DNA from: an uncultured Collinsella sp.
GTDB taxonomy: Bacteria > Actinomycetota > Coriobacteriia > Coriobacteriales > Coriobacteriaceae
Direction of reading: 5' to 3'
Assembly (NCBI GenBank): GCA_902492855.1
Contig: CABUMU010000092.1
Span: forward strand, 1-7,972
Length of the DNA stretch: 7,972 bases
Within the stretch, counting starts at the first letter, position 1, and each line of letters begins with the position of its first letter. Shown here piece by piece: positions 1 to 6,326 of this stretch. The notes under the pieces are model-generated. The model had not been told where the DNA came from. It searched no databases and worked only from the letters and a program-made list of their open reading frames with translations. A program made the position numbers and the translations under genes.

Positions 1-1
1 T

Positions 2-142
2 GGCGACGACGCGCGCATGAACGTTCCGGGCGTGGCAACGGGCAACTGGACTTGGAAGGCTGACGAGGCGGACATTGCCGCCGCTGAGAACAAAACCGCA
101 CAGCTCCTGCGCAACAACCATAGATTCTGGGGCGAAGCGTGA
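2..142 (+). CDS. malQ: 4-alpha-glucanotransferase (amylomaltase), C-terminal end only
   Basis: The frame beginning at base 2 is open to a TGA at 140-142 and gives 46 residues ending in HRFWGEA. The stretch ARMNVPGVATGNWTWK closely resembles the conserved C-terminal block of GH77 amylomaltases (R-x-N-x-P-G-T-x-x-G-N-W-x-W-R), where the Asn/Pro/Gly-Asn-Trp positions line part of the active-site cleft. The family transfers alpha-1,4-glucan segments between maltodextrins in the cytoplasm during glycogen, starch or maltose use. Only the tail is present, so domain order, start and catalytic Asp/Glu residues cannot be checked. The call rests on this single motif plus its position at the very end of the protein, where it lies in the family. 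A hairpin follows 45 bases after the stop codon. Confidence 0.75.
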   Translation, partial: GDDARMNVPGVATGNWTWKADEADIAAAENKTAQLLRNNHRFWGEA

Positions 143-186
143 TAAAACCCCCGATATAGGGTACAGTTACAGACGTTTGAATTTTT

Positions 187-211
187 GCGGGCAGAGTAAT
201 CTGCCCGCTTT
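187..211 (+). terminator. Hairpin between malQ and the zinc-ribbon gene; weak terminator or leader hairpin
   Basis: GCGGGCAG (187-194) and CTGCCCGC (201-208) form a perfect 8-bp stem with a 6-base loop, followed by a poor T run (TTTGTG). It lies 44 bases after the malQ stop and ends 12 bases before the AGGAAG Shine-Dalgarno of the next gene, so no promoter fits between hairpin and gene. A weak promoter-like pair (GTGATA at 139-144, TACAGT at 162-167, 17-base spacer, 4/6 matches each) lies upstream and would put the hairpin in the next gene's leader. That promoter is only a suggestion. Confidence 0.5.
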
Positions 212-230
212 GTGCTGAAAAGGAAGTATT

Positions 231-467
231 ATGGCGCGCTACGATTACAAGTGCTCGAGCTGCGGCAACGTGTTTGAGGTTGAGCATCCCATGTCCGAGA
301 CTCCCGAGGTCGTGTGCCCCAGCTGCGGTGCCCCGGCGGCCATGACCTTCTCGGCCAGCGGCATTAAATTTGAGGGTAGCGGTTTCTACAACACCGACCA
401 GCGAAGCGGTGGCGCCAGCACCAGCGCCACCAGCGGCTGCTGCGCCAACTGCCCGCATAACCACTAG
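231..467 (+). CDS. FmdB-family zinc-ribbon protein
   Basis: This 78-residue protein begins MARYDYKCSSCGNVFEVEH, the signature start of the FmdB/CxxC_CxxC_SSSS family of small putative regulatory proteins. C8-x2-C11 and C29-x2-C32 form one zinc ribbon, followed by the usual GxGFYNTD-type segment (about residues 49-56). The founding member, FmdB of Methylophilus, was linked to expression of an amide/urea porin. For most homologues, including this one, the real function is unknown. After a Ser/Thr/Gly/Ala-rich linker (about 57-69) the tail carries a second metal-ligand-like cluster: C70, C71, C74, H76 and H78. The ATG at 231 has AGGAAG at 221-226. The gene is followed 10 bases later by a strong terminator, so it is the last gene on this strand. 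No signal peptide or membrane segment is visible. Confidence 0.85.
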   Translation: MARYDYKCSSCGNVFEVEHPMSETPEVVCPSCGAPAAMTFSASGIKFEGSGFYNTDQRSGGASTSATSGCCANCPHNH

Positions 468-477
468 AAACAACGCG

Positions 478-516
478 GCCCCGCGATCAACACCGATCGC
501 GGGGCTAATTCTTTTT
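478..516 (+). terminator. Strong intrinsic terminator of the zinc-ribbon gene
   Basis: GCCCCGCGATC (478-488) pairs perfectly with GATCGCGGGGC (495-505), an 11-bp GC-rich stem with a 6-base loop. It is followed by TAATTCTTTTT (506-516). It starts 11 bases after the stop codon at 465-467. On the other strand the same hairpin is followed only by a weak T-rich stretch (GTTGTTTCT), so it may also stop some transcription arriving from rsmB. Confidence 0.85.
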
Positions 517-536
517 GTGTTGCAGGTAGCTCTATG

Positions 537-603
537 AGTTGCGGTGAAATAAGGACTGTTTGGCGGGTGGAAGCCGCTATTCAATCCCTATTTCACCGCA
601 ACT
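537..603. repeat. 67-base imperfect palindrome downstream of rsmB
   Basis: The left arm 537-554 (AGTTGCGGTGAAATAAGG) and the right arm 586-603 are inverted copies matching at 17 of 18 positions: 15 contiguous pairs, one mismatch, then two pairs. The 31-base centre (555-585) contains a small GCGG/CCGC pairing. On the - strand it starts 6 bases after the rsmB stop codon. No T run follows on either strand, so it is not a classic intrinsic terminator. It looks like a REP/MITE-type intergenic palindrome or an mRNA 3'-end structure. Whether it recurs elsewhere in the genome cannot be told from this window. Confidence 0.75.
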
Positions 604-609
604 TAATTG

Positions 610-2010
610 TTACTTGTGGACCATTCTGGCGCAGAAGTGGCCATCGTAGGAGTCGGCGTTTACAGGGACGCTTTGGAAGAGGCCTCGATCGTTCTGACGT
701 ACGGAGACGAGCTTCTTGGCCTGATCGAACTCGGGGAGTTGCAGAATCAGTGCCTCGGAAAGCGGTGCCACGCTAAAGCCGGCGCCCTCGGAAGAAGCGA
801 GGAACGCGTCCACCACCTGCGTGTTCTCCTCGTCGAAGACCGAGCACGTCGAATAGATGAGCTCGCCGCCGCCGGCCACGCGCGCGGCGGCTTCCTTGAG
901 CATCGTCAGCTGCAGTTTGGGCAGCTCAACCGTCACATCGTTTTCGGTCAGGCGCCACGGGATCTCGGGATGACGGCGCATGGTGCCGGTGCCCGAGCAC
1001 GGCGCATCGATAAAGACCGTGTCGAACTTAACCGGCTCGCCAAGCATGGCATCAAAAGATGTGAGCACCTCATCAAGCTCGCAGGCATCACCCGAAACCG
1101 TACGAACGCCCTGAATACCGGCCTTATGCAGACGAGCGAGATTCAGATCGCACTTGCGATCATGCAGATCGAGCGCCGTATGCTGACGCTCATAGCCCGC
1201 ACGCTTGGCCTGACACATCATCACATAGGTCTTGGTGCCACGACCGGCACCAATCTCAAGGCAGCTTCCAGGGCGCGTGGCTGCCGTGGCGATAAGCTGC
1301 GCGTTGAGATCAGATGCCACCGCGGCAGCACGCTCAAACACACCCGAAGCAACGGTAACCTGGGCATCAACCGGCGCATGACAACCCGGGAACACGGGTG
1401 CCACAAGCTGCGAGACATACGGATCGGGCTTGGTCGCAAAGGCGTTCTCATGCAGGGCCAGCGGCGCGGGGGCCAGATTGCCGGCAAAGTTAAGCGCACC
1501 CTCTGGCGTGTCGAACGATGCCATAATGCGAGCGCACAGCCAACGCGGCAGACCCATCAGGCGCGACAGACGAACCAAGCGTCGCTCAGACTCATCCACA
1601 TCAGACGCCGTGGCAAAGTCCTCAATATTGTCCGCGACCTTATGCAGTACGGCGTTAGCCAAACCAGCGGCGGACTTAGCACCGCTGCGCACCAGCTCAA
1701 CACCCTGACTTACGGCAACGCGGCCAGGCGTATACAGATAGAGCATCTCGAAGGCCGAGATACGAAGCGCCATGCGAACGCGCGGCGCAACCTTTTTAGG
1801 CTTATCAAGAAACTGATCGAGCAGTTCGTCCAAAATGCCCTGCGTGGCGGCAACACCGAGCGCCAAACGCGCGGCAAAAGCGGAATCGCGCTGGTCAATA
1901 GCCTTGGCCGATGCGCGAGAGGACAGCACGTCACGCGCATACATGCCGCGGCGATCGGCCTCCATTAGCACATCGAGCGCAAGCTTGCGCGCAGGAGACA
2001 GCTTGCTCAT
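610..2010 (-). CDS. rsmB: 16S rRNA (cytosine-C5)-methyltransferase RsmB
   Basis: This 466-residue SAM-dependent enzyme is expected to methylate C967 (E. coli numbering) of 16S rRNA. The first ~140 residues form an alpha-helical NusB-like RNA-binding domain (RKLALDVL, RDSAFAARLALGV, LANAVLHKV). The C-terminal Rossmann methyltransferase domain shows the SAM-binding loop LEIGAGRGTKT (about 251-261), DAPCSGTG (335-342, with C338) and the catalytic motif STCS (C389), and ends in DGHFCARM. The SAM loop differs from the usual CAAPGGKT form. I chose ATG 2010 because its ATGA overlaps the fmt stop (2007-2009), the usual sign of translational coupling, and GGGGTG lies about 7 bases upstream. A GTG at 2025 would add five residues. 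It is the last gene of the - strand run and is followed by the palindrome at 537-603. RsmF is the main alternative, but the NusB-like domain supports RsmB. Confidence 0.88.
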   Translation of the reverse strand: MSKLSPARKLALDVLMEADRRGMYARDVLSSRASAKAIDQRDSAFAARLALGVAATQGILDELLDQFLDKPKKVAPRVRMALRISAFEMLYLYTPGRVAVSQGVELVRSGAKSAAGLANAVLHKVADNIEDFATASDVDESERRLVRLSRLMGLPRWLCARIMASFDTPEGALNFAGNLAPAPLALHENAFATKPDPYVSQLVAPVFPGCHAPVDAQVTVASGVFERAAAVASDLNAQLIATAATRPGSCLEIGAGRGTKTYVMMCQAKRAGYERQHTALDLHDRKCDLNLARLHKAGIQGVRTVSGDACELDEVLTSFDAMLGEPVKFDTVFIDAPCSGTGTMRRHPEIPWRLTENDVTVELPKLQLTMLKEAAARVAGGGELIYSTCSVFDEENTQVVDAFLASSEGAGFSVAPLSEALILQLPEFDQAKKLVSVRQNDRGLFQSVPVNADSYDGHFCARMVHK

Positions 2011-2927
2011 GACAAAACACCCCACGAAAGATCGGCACCCTGCAGGCCAGCAGCCCAGGCAGAAGCGGCCATAGCACGCTTGCCATCAGGCTTAACCTCG
2101 AGCAACTCAACCGTGCCATCGGAAAGACCGAGGTAAACACGCTTGTTTTTAACGTCAACAGTGCCCTCGCCAAGCGACACATCAGCCGGCGCAGCATTGA
2201 GCACGCGCACGGTCTTGCCGGCAATCACGCAACGAGCAGGCGCGGTGTCGGACGAGGCGAGCACATGACGCACGCAATCGAGCGCAGCCATCTGCGGATC
2301 CAGACGCATCTCCAGCTTGGAAATCTTGGCAGCATGGGTAACGAGTGCCTCATCCTGATCAGTCCACACGGCGGTGCCATCGGCAAGAGAAGGAAGCGTA
2401 TCGGCAAGCAGTTTGCCGCCAAGCTCACCAAGCTCCATGGTCAGCGCCTCAGTATGCTTACCGGCAACCGACGTGGAAGCCTGAGCACAATAAGCACCAG
2501 TATCCACGCCATGCCCAATGCGCATAATGGAAACGCCAGCAATCTCATCACCAGCAAGAATGGCACGCTGAATGGGAGCAGCCCCACGCCAACGAGGCAG
2601 CAAGGACGCATGGACATTCACAATGCCGAGCGGTGCCATATGCAGCACGTCATCAGGCAAAATGCAACCATAAGCAGCCACACAGAAAATGTCAGCCTGG
2701 GCAGCCCGGAGCGCCTCAACAACCTCAGGCGTCATACGATTGGCCTCAACAACCGGCAACCCCAGCTCAAGCGCCTTGGCCTTAACAGGAGACGGCTCAA
2801 GCTTCTTACCACGCCCACGAACAGCATCGGGACGAGTAACAACAAGTGCAATCTCGTTCCCAGCCTCAACAAGCGAAGTCAGCGAAGGCACAGCAAAATC
2901 AGGCGTACCCATAAAAACAATACGCAT
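2007..2927 (-). CDS. fmt: Methionyl-tRNA formyltransferase
   Basis: This 306-residue enzyme transfers the formyl group of 10-formyltetrahydrofolate to initiator Met-tRNA in the cytoplasm, so that translation starts with formyl-Met. It begins MRIVFMGTPDFAVPSL, the typical family start, with RPD and GRGKK in the loop that contacts tRNA (about 32-42). The active-site segment is NVHASLLPRWRGAAPI (N104, H106, SLLP 108-111), with catalytic D142 in GVDTG. The smaller C-terminal OB-like tRNA-binding domain follows from about residue 205. The length is normal for the family. The ATG at 2925-2927 has AGGGGAGA (2936-2943) about 8 bases upstream. The stop codon overlaps the rsmB start by four bases, so the two genes are probably translated together. 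Upstream, 363 bases separate it from def, with a probable terminator in between, so fmt may be transcribed separately from def. I found no convincing promoter. Confidence 0.96.
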   Translation of the reverse strand: MRIVFMGTPDFAVPSLTSLVEAGNEIALVVTRPDAVRGRGKKLEPSPVKAKALELGLPVVEANRMTPEVVEALRAAQADIFCVAAYGCILPDDVLHMAPLGIVNVHASLLPRWRGAAPIQRAILAGDEIAGVSIMRIGHGVDTGAYCAQASTSVAGKHTEALTMELGELGGKLLADTLPSLADGTAVWTDQDEALVTHAAKISKLEMRLDPQMAALDCVRHVLASSDTAPARCVIAGKTVRVLNAAPADVSLGEGTVDVKNKRVYLGLSDGTVELLEVKPDGKRAMAASAWAAGLQGADLSWGVLS

Positions 2928-3033
2928 AAAGAACGTCTCCCCTCAACCAAAGCCGAGACGGCTACAAATTAACTGCGGAAAGCCGAGTCACCAGTCCATC
3001 CGCAATAACAATTCAACAAGAACAAATATACCC

Positions 3034-3068
3034 AAAACCAAAGAAAGAGCCGCAATAAAAGCAGCTCT
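3034..3068 (-). terminator. Probable intrinsic terminator downstream of def
   Basis: On the - strand AGAGCTGC (3068-3061) pairs with GCGGCTCT (3053-3046): eight pairs including one G-U, around a 7-base loop TTTTATT. It is followed at once by TTCTTTGGTTTT (3045-3034). The stem is short and the T run is interrupted. It is therefore a plausible but not strong terminator, lying about 220 bases after the def stop and 107 bases before the fmt start. Confidence 0.5.
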
Positions 3069-3145
3069 CTCTCAACAAAGACTATCAGCGAAGACGCCCC
3101 TCCCTTGCCCAACGGCACCCGGGCGAAAAGGAGCACGAAAACGCA

Positions 3146-3282
3146 GTCCCCTTCCGCCGCAGGGCTTAGGTTATTGCTCCACGCGCAGTTCCGCACGAGC
3201 CGAAGAGCACTTAATGTGCTCTTCGTGCGAGCAGGACTGTTTGAGCATGGAGCAAAACCTAAGCCCTGCGGCGGAAGGGGAC
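3146..3282. repeat. 137-base nested palindromic element with ~35-base inverted ends
   Basis: The left arm 3146-3181 begins GTCCCCTTCCGCCGCAGG and the right arm 3248-3282 is its inverted copy. They match over 35 positions, with a single extra A in the left arm (TTATT against TTTT). The 66-base centre contains a second hairpin: CGAAGAGCAC (3201-3210) pairs perfectly with GTGCTCTTCG (3216-3225) around TTAAT. On the - strand it begins 8 bases after the def stop codon. No target-site duplication flanks it, no T run follows it, and it encodes nothing recognisable. It has the form of a small non-autonomous mobile or REP-like element, or a very stable RNA structure at the 3' end of the def message. 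Confidence 0.85.
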
Positions 3283-3290
3283 GGTGGGAC

Positions 3291-3827
3291 CTACTCCGTC
3301 TCGCCCGGTCGAGCGCCGCGGGCCAGGGCGTCCTGGTACTCCTTGACGGCCTTGAGCCTCTGCATCGGCTTCAGTCGCTCGAACATAGTGTTGCCGTGCA
3401 GGTGATCAATCTCGTGCTGCAGGCACACGCAGAACAGATCGCCCGTGGCCTCATAGCGAATCAGGTTGGCATCCAAGTCGTACGCCTCGACGACGACATG
3501 GTCGGGACGCTCGATCTCACAGCTAATGCCAGGAATGGAAAGGCAGCCCTCACTAAAGGGCACCAGATGGTCGCTCTGCTCAACAATAACGGGATTGATG
3601 AGCACGTACGGGTCGTAGTCGTTCTTGTCGCTGTAGTCGCAGTCGATGGTGACGAGCTGGATGAGCTCGCCGATCTGCGGAGCAGCCAGGCCGCAGCCAC
3701 CGTTCTCGAACATCATCTTCTTCATCTTCTCGGCAAGCGCCTCGATCGCCGGGGTGATCTCCTCGATGACGGCGCACTCCTGGCGCAGACGAGGGTCGGG
3801 CGACAGTACGATTCCGTTGGCTTCCAT
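3291..3827 (-). CDS. def: Peptide deformylase
   Basis: This metalloenzyme removes the N-formyl group from new proteins, the counterpart of Fmt encoded next to it. All three family motifs are present. In numbering from the upstream ATG at 3833 they are GCGLAAPQ (46-53), EGCLS (95-99, metal ligand C97) and HEIDH (140-144, metal ligands H140 and H144, catalytic E141). The length (178 residues from this start) and the short C-terminus are ordinary. Two ATGs in the same frame lie six bases apart, at 3833 and 3827. The ribosome site GAAAGG directly abuts the first but sits 6 bases from the second, so I prefer 3827 (MEANGIVL). The upstream start adds only two residues. priA ends 12 bases before the upstream ATG, and the ribosome site lies in that gap, so def is probably co-transcribed with priA. 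Confidence 0.96.
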   Translation of the reverse strand: MEANGIVLSPDPRLRQECAVIEEITPAIEALAEKMKKMMFENGGCGLAAPQIGELIQLVTIDCDYSDKNDYDPYVLINPVIVEQSDHLVPFSEGCLSIPGISCEIERPDHVVVEAYDLDANLIRYEATGDLFCVCLQHEIDHLHGNTMFERLKPMQRLKAVKEYQDALARGARPGETE

Positions 3828-3833
3828 GGCCAT

Positions 3834-3839
3834 CCTTTC
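3834..3839 (-). promoter_or_regulatory. Ribosome binding site that decides the def start
   Basis: On the - strand CGAAAGG runs directly into ATGGCCATG. With no spacing to the first ATG and six bases to the second, the second ATG (3825-3827) is the better start. Confidence 0.55.
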
Positions 3840-3845
3840 GAGTTG

Positions 3846-6295
3846 TTACATCAAATCATAGGCGTCGACGTCAACGCTCACGCTCACGCCGCGCACAGAG
3901 CCCACCTCTTTGAGGCAGGCGTCGATATCATCAGAGACATGGTACCCCACGGGCGACTTCACAAGCAGATGGAAGCGGTAACGGTCCTTGGCTCTCTCGA
4001 TTACACACGAAGCCGGGCCCAGCACCTGCGGCACAGCACTCCCCGCCCGTAAAAAGTCGGGCGCGGCGGCATGCCAGCGTCGCTTAAGAAGCTTTGCAAT
4101 GCGCCCGATGTAGTCCTGCGCGTCGTCTCGGTTCGCCGACCACACCAAGATGTTGACCAGGCGAACAAACGGCGGGTACAGCGCGTCGCGGCGCTGATCC
4201 AGGTCGTAGTCGGTAAAGACCGAACGGTCGTGCTCAGCGACGGCGCGAATGACCGGATCCTCGGGCAGGTAGGTCTGGATGATCACCTCGCCGGGACGAT
4301 CGCCGCGGCCGGCGCGTCCCGCAACCTGCTCCAGCAGATCGTAGGCGCGCTCCCCTGCGCGAAAATCAGGCAGCTTGAGGGCAAAGTCGGCATTGACCAC
4401 GCCCACGAGCGTGACCTCGGGAAAATCGAGACCCTTTGCGATCATTTGGGTGCCCAGCAACACGGCACAATCCGCCGTGTCGAACTGCTCGAGCAGCTTT
4501 TTGTGCGCATCCTTGCCGCGCGTGGAATCGGCATCCATGCGAATAATGGCAACATCCTCGGGAAGCATCTGATGCAGTGCGTCCTCGATCTGCTGCGTGC
4601 CCAGACCCATTTTTGCCAGGTAGCGACTGCCACATTTGGGGCATCGGCTCGTGGGCGCGGGATACGGCTGCACGCGCCAAGACGAACCGCAGGTGTGACA
4701 TTGCAGCGTGTGCGTGCGCTCGTGATACGTAAGCGCGGTTGAGCAGTGGTTGCAGGTAGGGACGCAGCCGCACTCGCGGCACATCAGGAATGGCGCAAAG
4801 CCACGGCGATTGTGCAACAGCACGGCTTTTTCACGGCGCTTGACCACACGCTCCAGGCCTTCCATCAGTGGTTTTGAGAACATGGAGCGACTGCCGTGAG
4901 AAAACTCACGGCGCAGGTCGGCAATGCGGACTGTCGGCAGCACGGCGTGTCCCGGGCGCTCGGGCATCTCGACGCGCGTCCAGGTGGCACCGTTATACGT
5001 GCCACGGCGGCAGCGATCGAGGGCCTCGGCCGAGGGCGTGGCGGAGCCCAACACGAGCGGGCAGCGGTAGCGGCGCGCCATCTCGGCCGCCACCTCGCGC
5101 GCGTGGTAGCGCGGGCTGGAGCCCTGCTTGTAGCTGGTCTCGTGCTCCTCGTCGATGATGATGAGGCCCAAGTCGCTGAGCGGGCAAAAGAGCGCCGAGC
5201 GCCCACGACCACGCGCGCGGCACCGCTGGCGACCATATCCCACTGGTCCAGGCGCTCGCCGGCCGAGAGGCGCGAATGGAACACGGCGACCGTCTCGCCA
5301 AAACGCAAGCGGAAGCGGCCGACGGTCTGAGCCGTCAGCGAGATCTCGGGCACGAGCACGCAGGCCGAACGACCGGCCGCCAGCACGCGCTCGATGGCGG
5401 AGAGGTACACCTCGGTTTTGCCGGAGCCGGTGACGCCGTCGACCAGCACCACGTCGCCATGAGCGTCCAGACGGGCGCGCTCAATCTGCGCGAGTGCCTG
5501 TTGCTGGCCGTTCGTGAGCGCGACTGGTGCCTTACCGCTTGCCGAGGAGAGCGTGGTCTGTTCATTGCAGCCACGCCACGCACGGCGTTCCTCCACCACC
5601 ACGACGCCGCGCTTTTCGAGCGCCTTGATGGTAGCCGACATGCTGTTATAGAGCAGGTTGAGGTCGCGCGTCGTGACCGGTCCGCACTGCAGTGCCTCGA
5701 TGAGCTGACGCTGGCGGACCGCGGTCTTGGGCGGCGTGTAGTCGAAACCCTCGGGTGTGAGCATGACCCAGCGATTTTGGATAGGCTTGACGGCGGGGCG
5801 CTCGACAGTCCACACGCCGTCGTCGCCCTTGACCACGCGCGGGCTTCCGCCCGGTGGCAAGAACAGGCGTAGGCACTCGGAAAGCGTCGCGACATACTCG
5901 TAGCTCATCCAGCGTGCAATACGGGCGGACTCGGCGCCAAAGAGCGGTTTGCTGAGGATGGTCTCGATGGGCTTGATGCGCGCGGTGTCGAGGGTAATGT
6001 TGCCTTGCAAGTCGCCCAGTTCGGGCGCAATATCGACGATATAGCCTGCGGCGGCACGGTTACCAAAGTGGACCAGGACCGTTGATCCGATCTGCGCTTC
6101 GCTAGCAAGGGGTTGAGGAATGCCATAGGCAAACGGCTCGGACAGCGCACGCGTCGGGATGTCGAGAACCACGCTCGCATAGGCGACGATGGGCTCAGGT
6201 GCGGGCTCGGGCTGCGCCGGGGCGGCGGCAGGAGCCGCGGACTTCGGAGCTTCCTCCGGTTCCGGCGAACCAAACAGCGAAAGTTGCTCGACCAT
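3846..6295 (-). pseudogene. priA: Primosomal protein N' (replication-restart helicase PriA), frameshifted
   Basis: PriA recognises stalled forks and reloads the replicative helicase. The first frame (from ATG 6295) gives the N-terminal DNA-binding domain (about 36-140), a winged-helix region (about 170-240) and Walker A GVTGSGKTE (288-296), and reads correctly to VVVGA (366). It then leaves frame and ends at 4865 after ~110 meaningless residues. The remainder (SALF... onward, 5198-3846) is in another frame and carries DEEH, eight zinc cysteines spaced CX2C-X5-CX2C-X14-CX2C-X15-CX2C, GTQMIAKGLDFP and VAGRAGRG. Family members read G-(A/T)-R-SALF, so four bases are missing at 5190-5203. The restored length would be about 817 residues, longer than the 732 of E. 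coli; part of the excess is an N-terminal extension with QLSLF (4-8) and a Pro/Ala/Glu linker. AGGAGGTG (6304-6311) precedes the start. Identity is certain. Whether the lesion is real or a sequence error is open. Confidence 0.93.
5190..5203 (-). other. priA: Frameshift site in priA (apparent 4-base deletion)
   Basis: The - strand reads GGCGCTCGGCGCTC, a perfect 7-base tandem repeat. The conserved peptide G-A-R-S-A-L needs 18 bases, for example GGCGCTCGCTCGGCGCTC. Removing one GCTC unit from that gives exactly the 14 bases seen. Simple -1 reading would join GA directly to SALF and lose the conserved arginine. Confidence 0.85.
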
Positions 6296-6326
6296 GGCCC
6301 CAGCACCTCCTATCCCATACGTCTAC

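Larger units (their letters stand above)
2928..3290. other. 363-base gap between def and fmt with no gene
   Basis: Reading in the direction of transcription (- strand), the gap holds the large palindrome 3282-3146, about 77 bases with nothing recognised, a probable terminator at 3068-3034, an AT-rich stretch, and the fmt Shine-Dalgarno. The stretch from about 3000 to 3090 is clearly richer in A/T than the genes. AAAGCCGAG occurs twice, near 2949 and 2979, and AGCCG-AGA-CGGCT (2951-2963) can form a small hairpin just before the fmt ribosome site. A TATATT lies near 3025-3030 on the - strand but has no good partner at -35, so no promoter is called. The only open frame (2969-3196, - strand) looks like chance. 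Confidence 0.7.

Noticed and set aside
534..776. + strand frame of 80 codons starting in the palindrome after the zinc-ribbon gene
   Set aside because: It overlaps the palindrome and the 3' end of rsmB, has Arg-rich shadow-like composition, and lies just after a strong terminator.
607..1968. Long + strand open frame of 453 codons opposite rsmB
   Set aside because: It lies wholly antisense to rsmB, whose motifs are unambiguous. The frame is open only because of GC-biased codon use, and it shows no family motif.
2011..2025. GTG at 2025 as the rsmB start
   Set aside because: It would extend rsmB 19 bases into fmt. The ATG at 2010 gives the common ATGA overlap and a protein starting MSKLSPARKLALDVL, like the family.
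2969..3196. - strand frame of 75 codons in the def-fmt gap with a hydrophobic middle
   Set aside because: It begins at GTG inside the palindrome with no ribosome site. The Leu/Phe/Trp run simply reflects the T-rich strand around the terminator.
3146..3282. CRISPR array or insertion-sequence ends for the palindrome
   Set aside because: There are only two inverted arms and no series of direct repeats with spacers. No transposase or flanking target duplication is visible.
3105..4052. + strand open frame of 315 codons across the palindrome, def and the end of priA
   Set aside because: It is antisense to two well-supported genes and runs through a palindrome, with no recognisable domain.
5190..5203. 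Programmed -1 ribosomal frameshift as the explanation for priA
   Set aside because: There is no slippery heptamer (X XXY YYZ). A -1 shift here would also drop the conserved arginine of GARSALF, so a deletion explains the sequence better.
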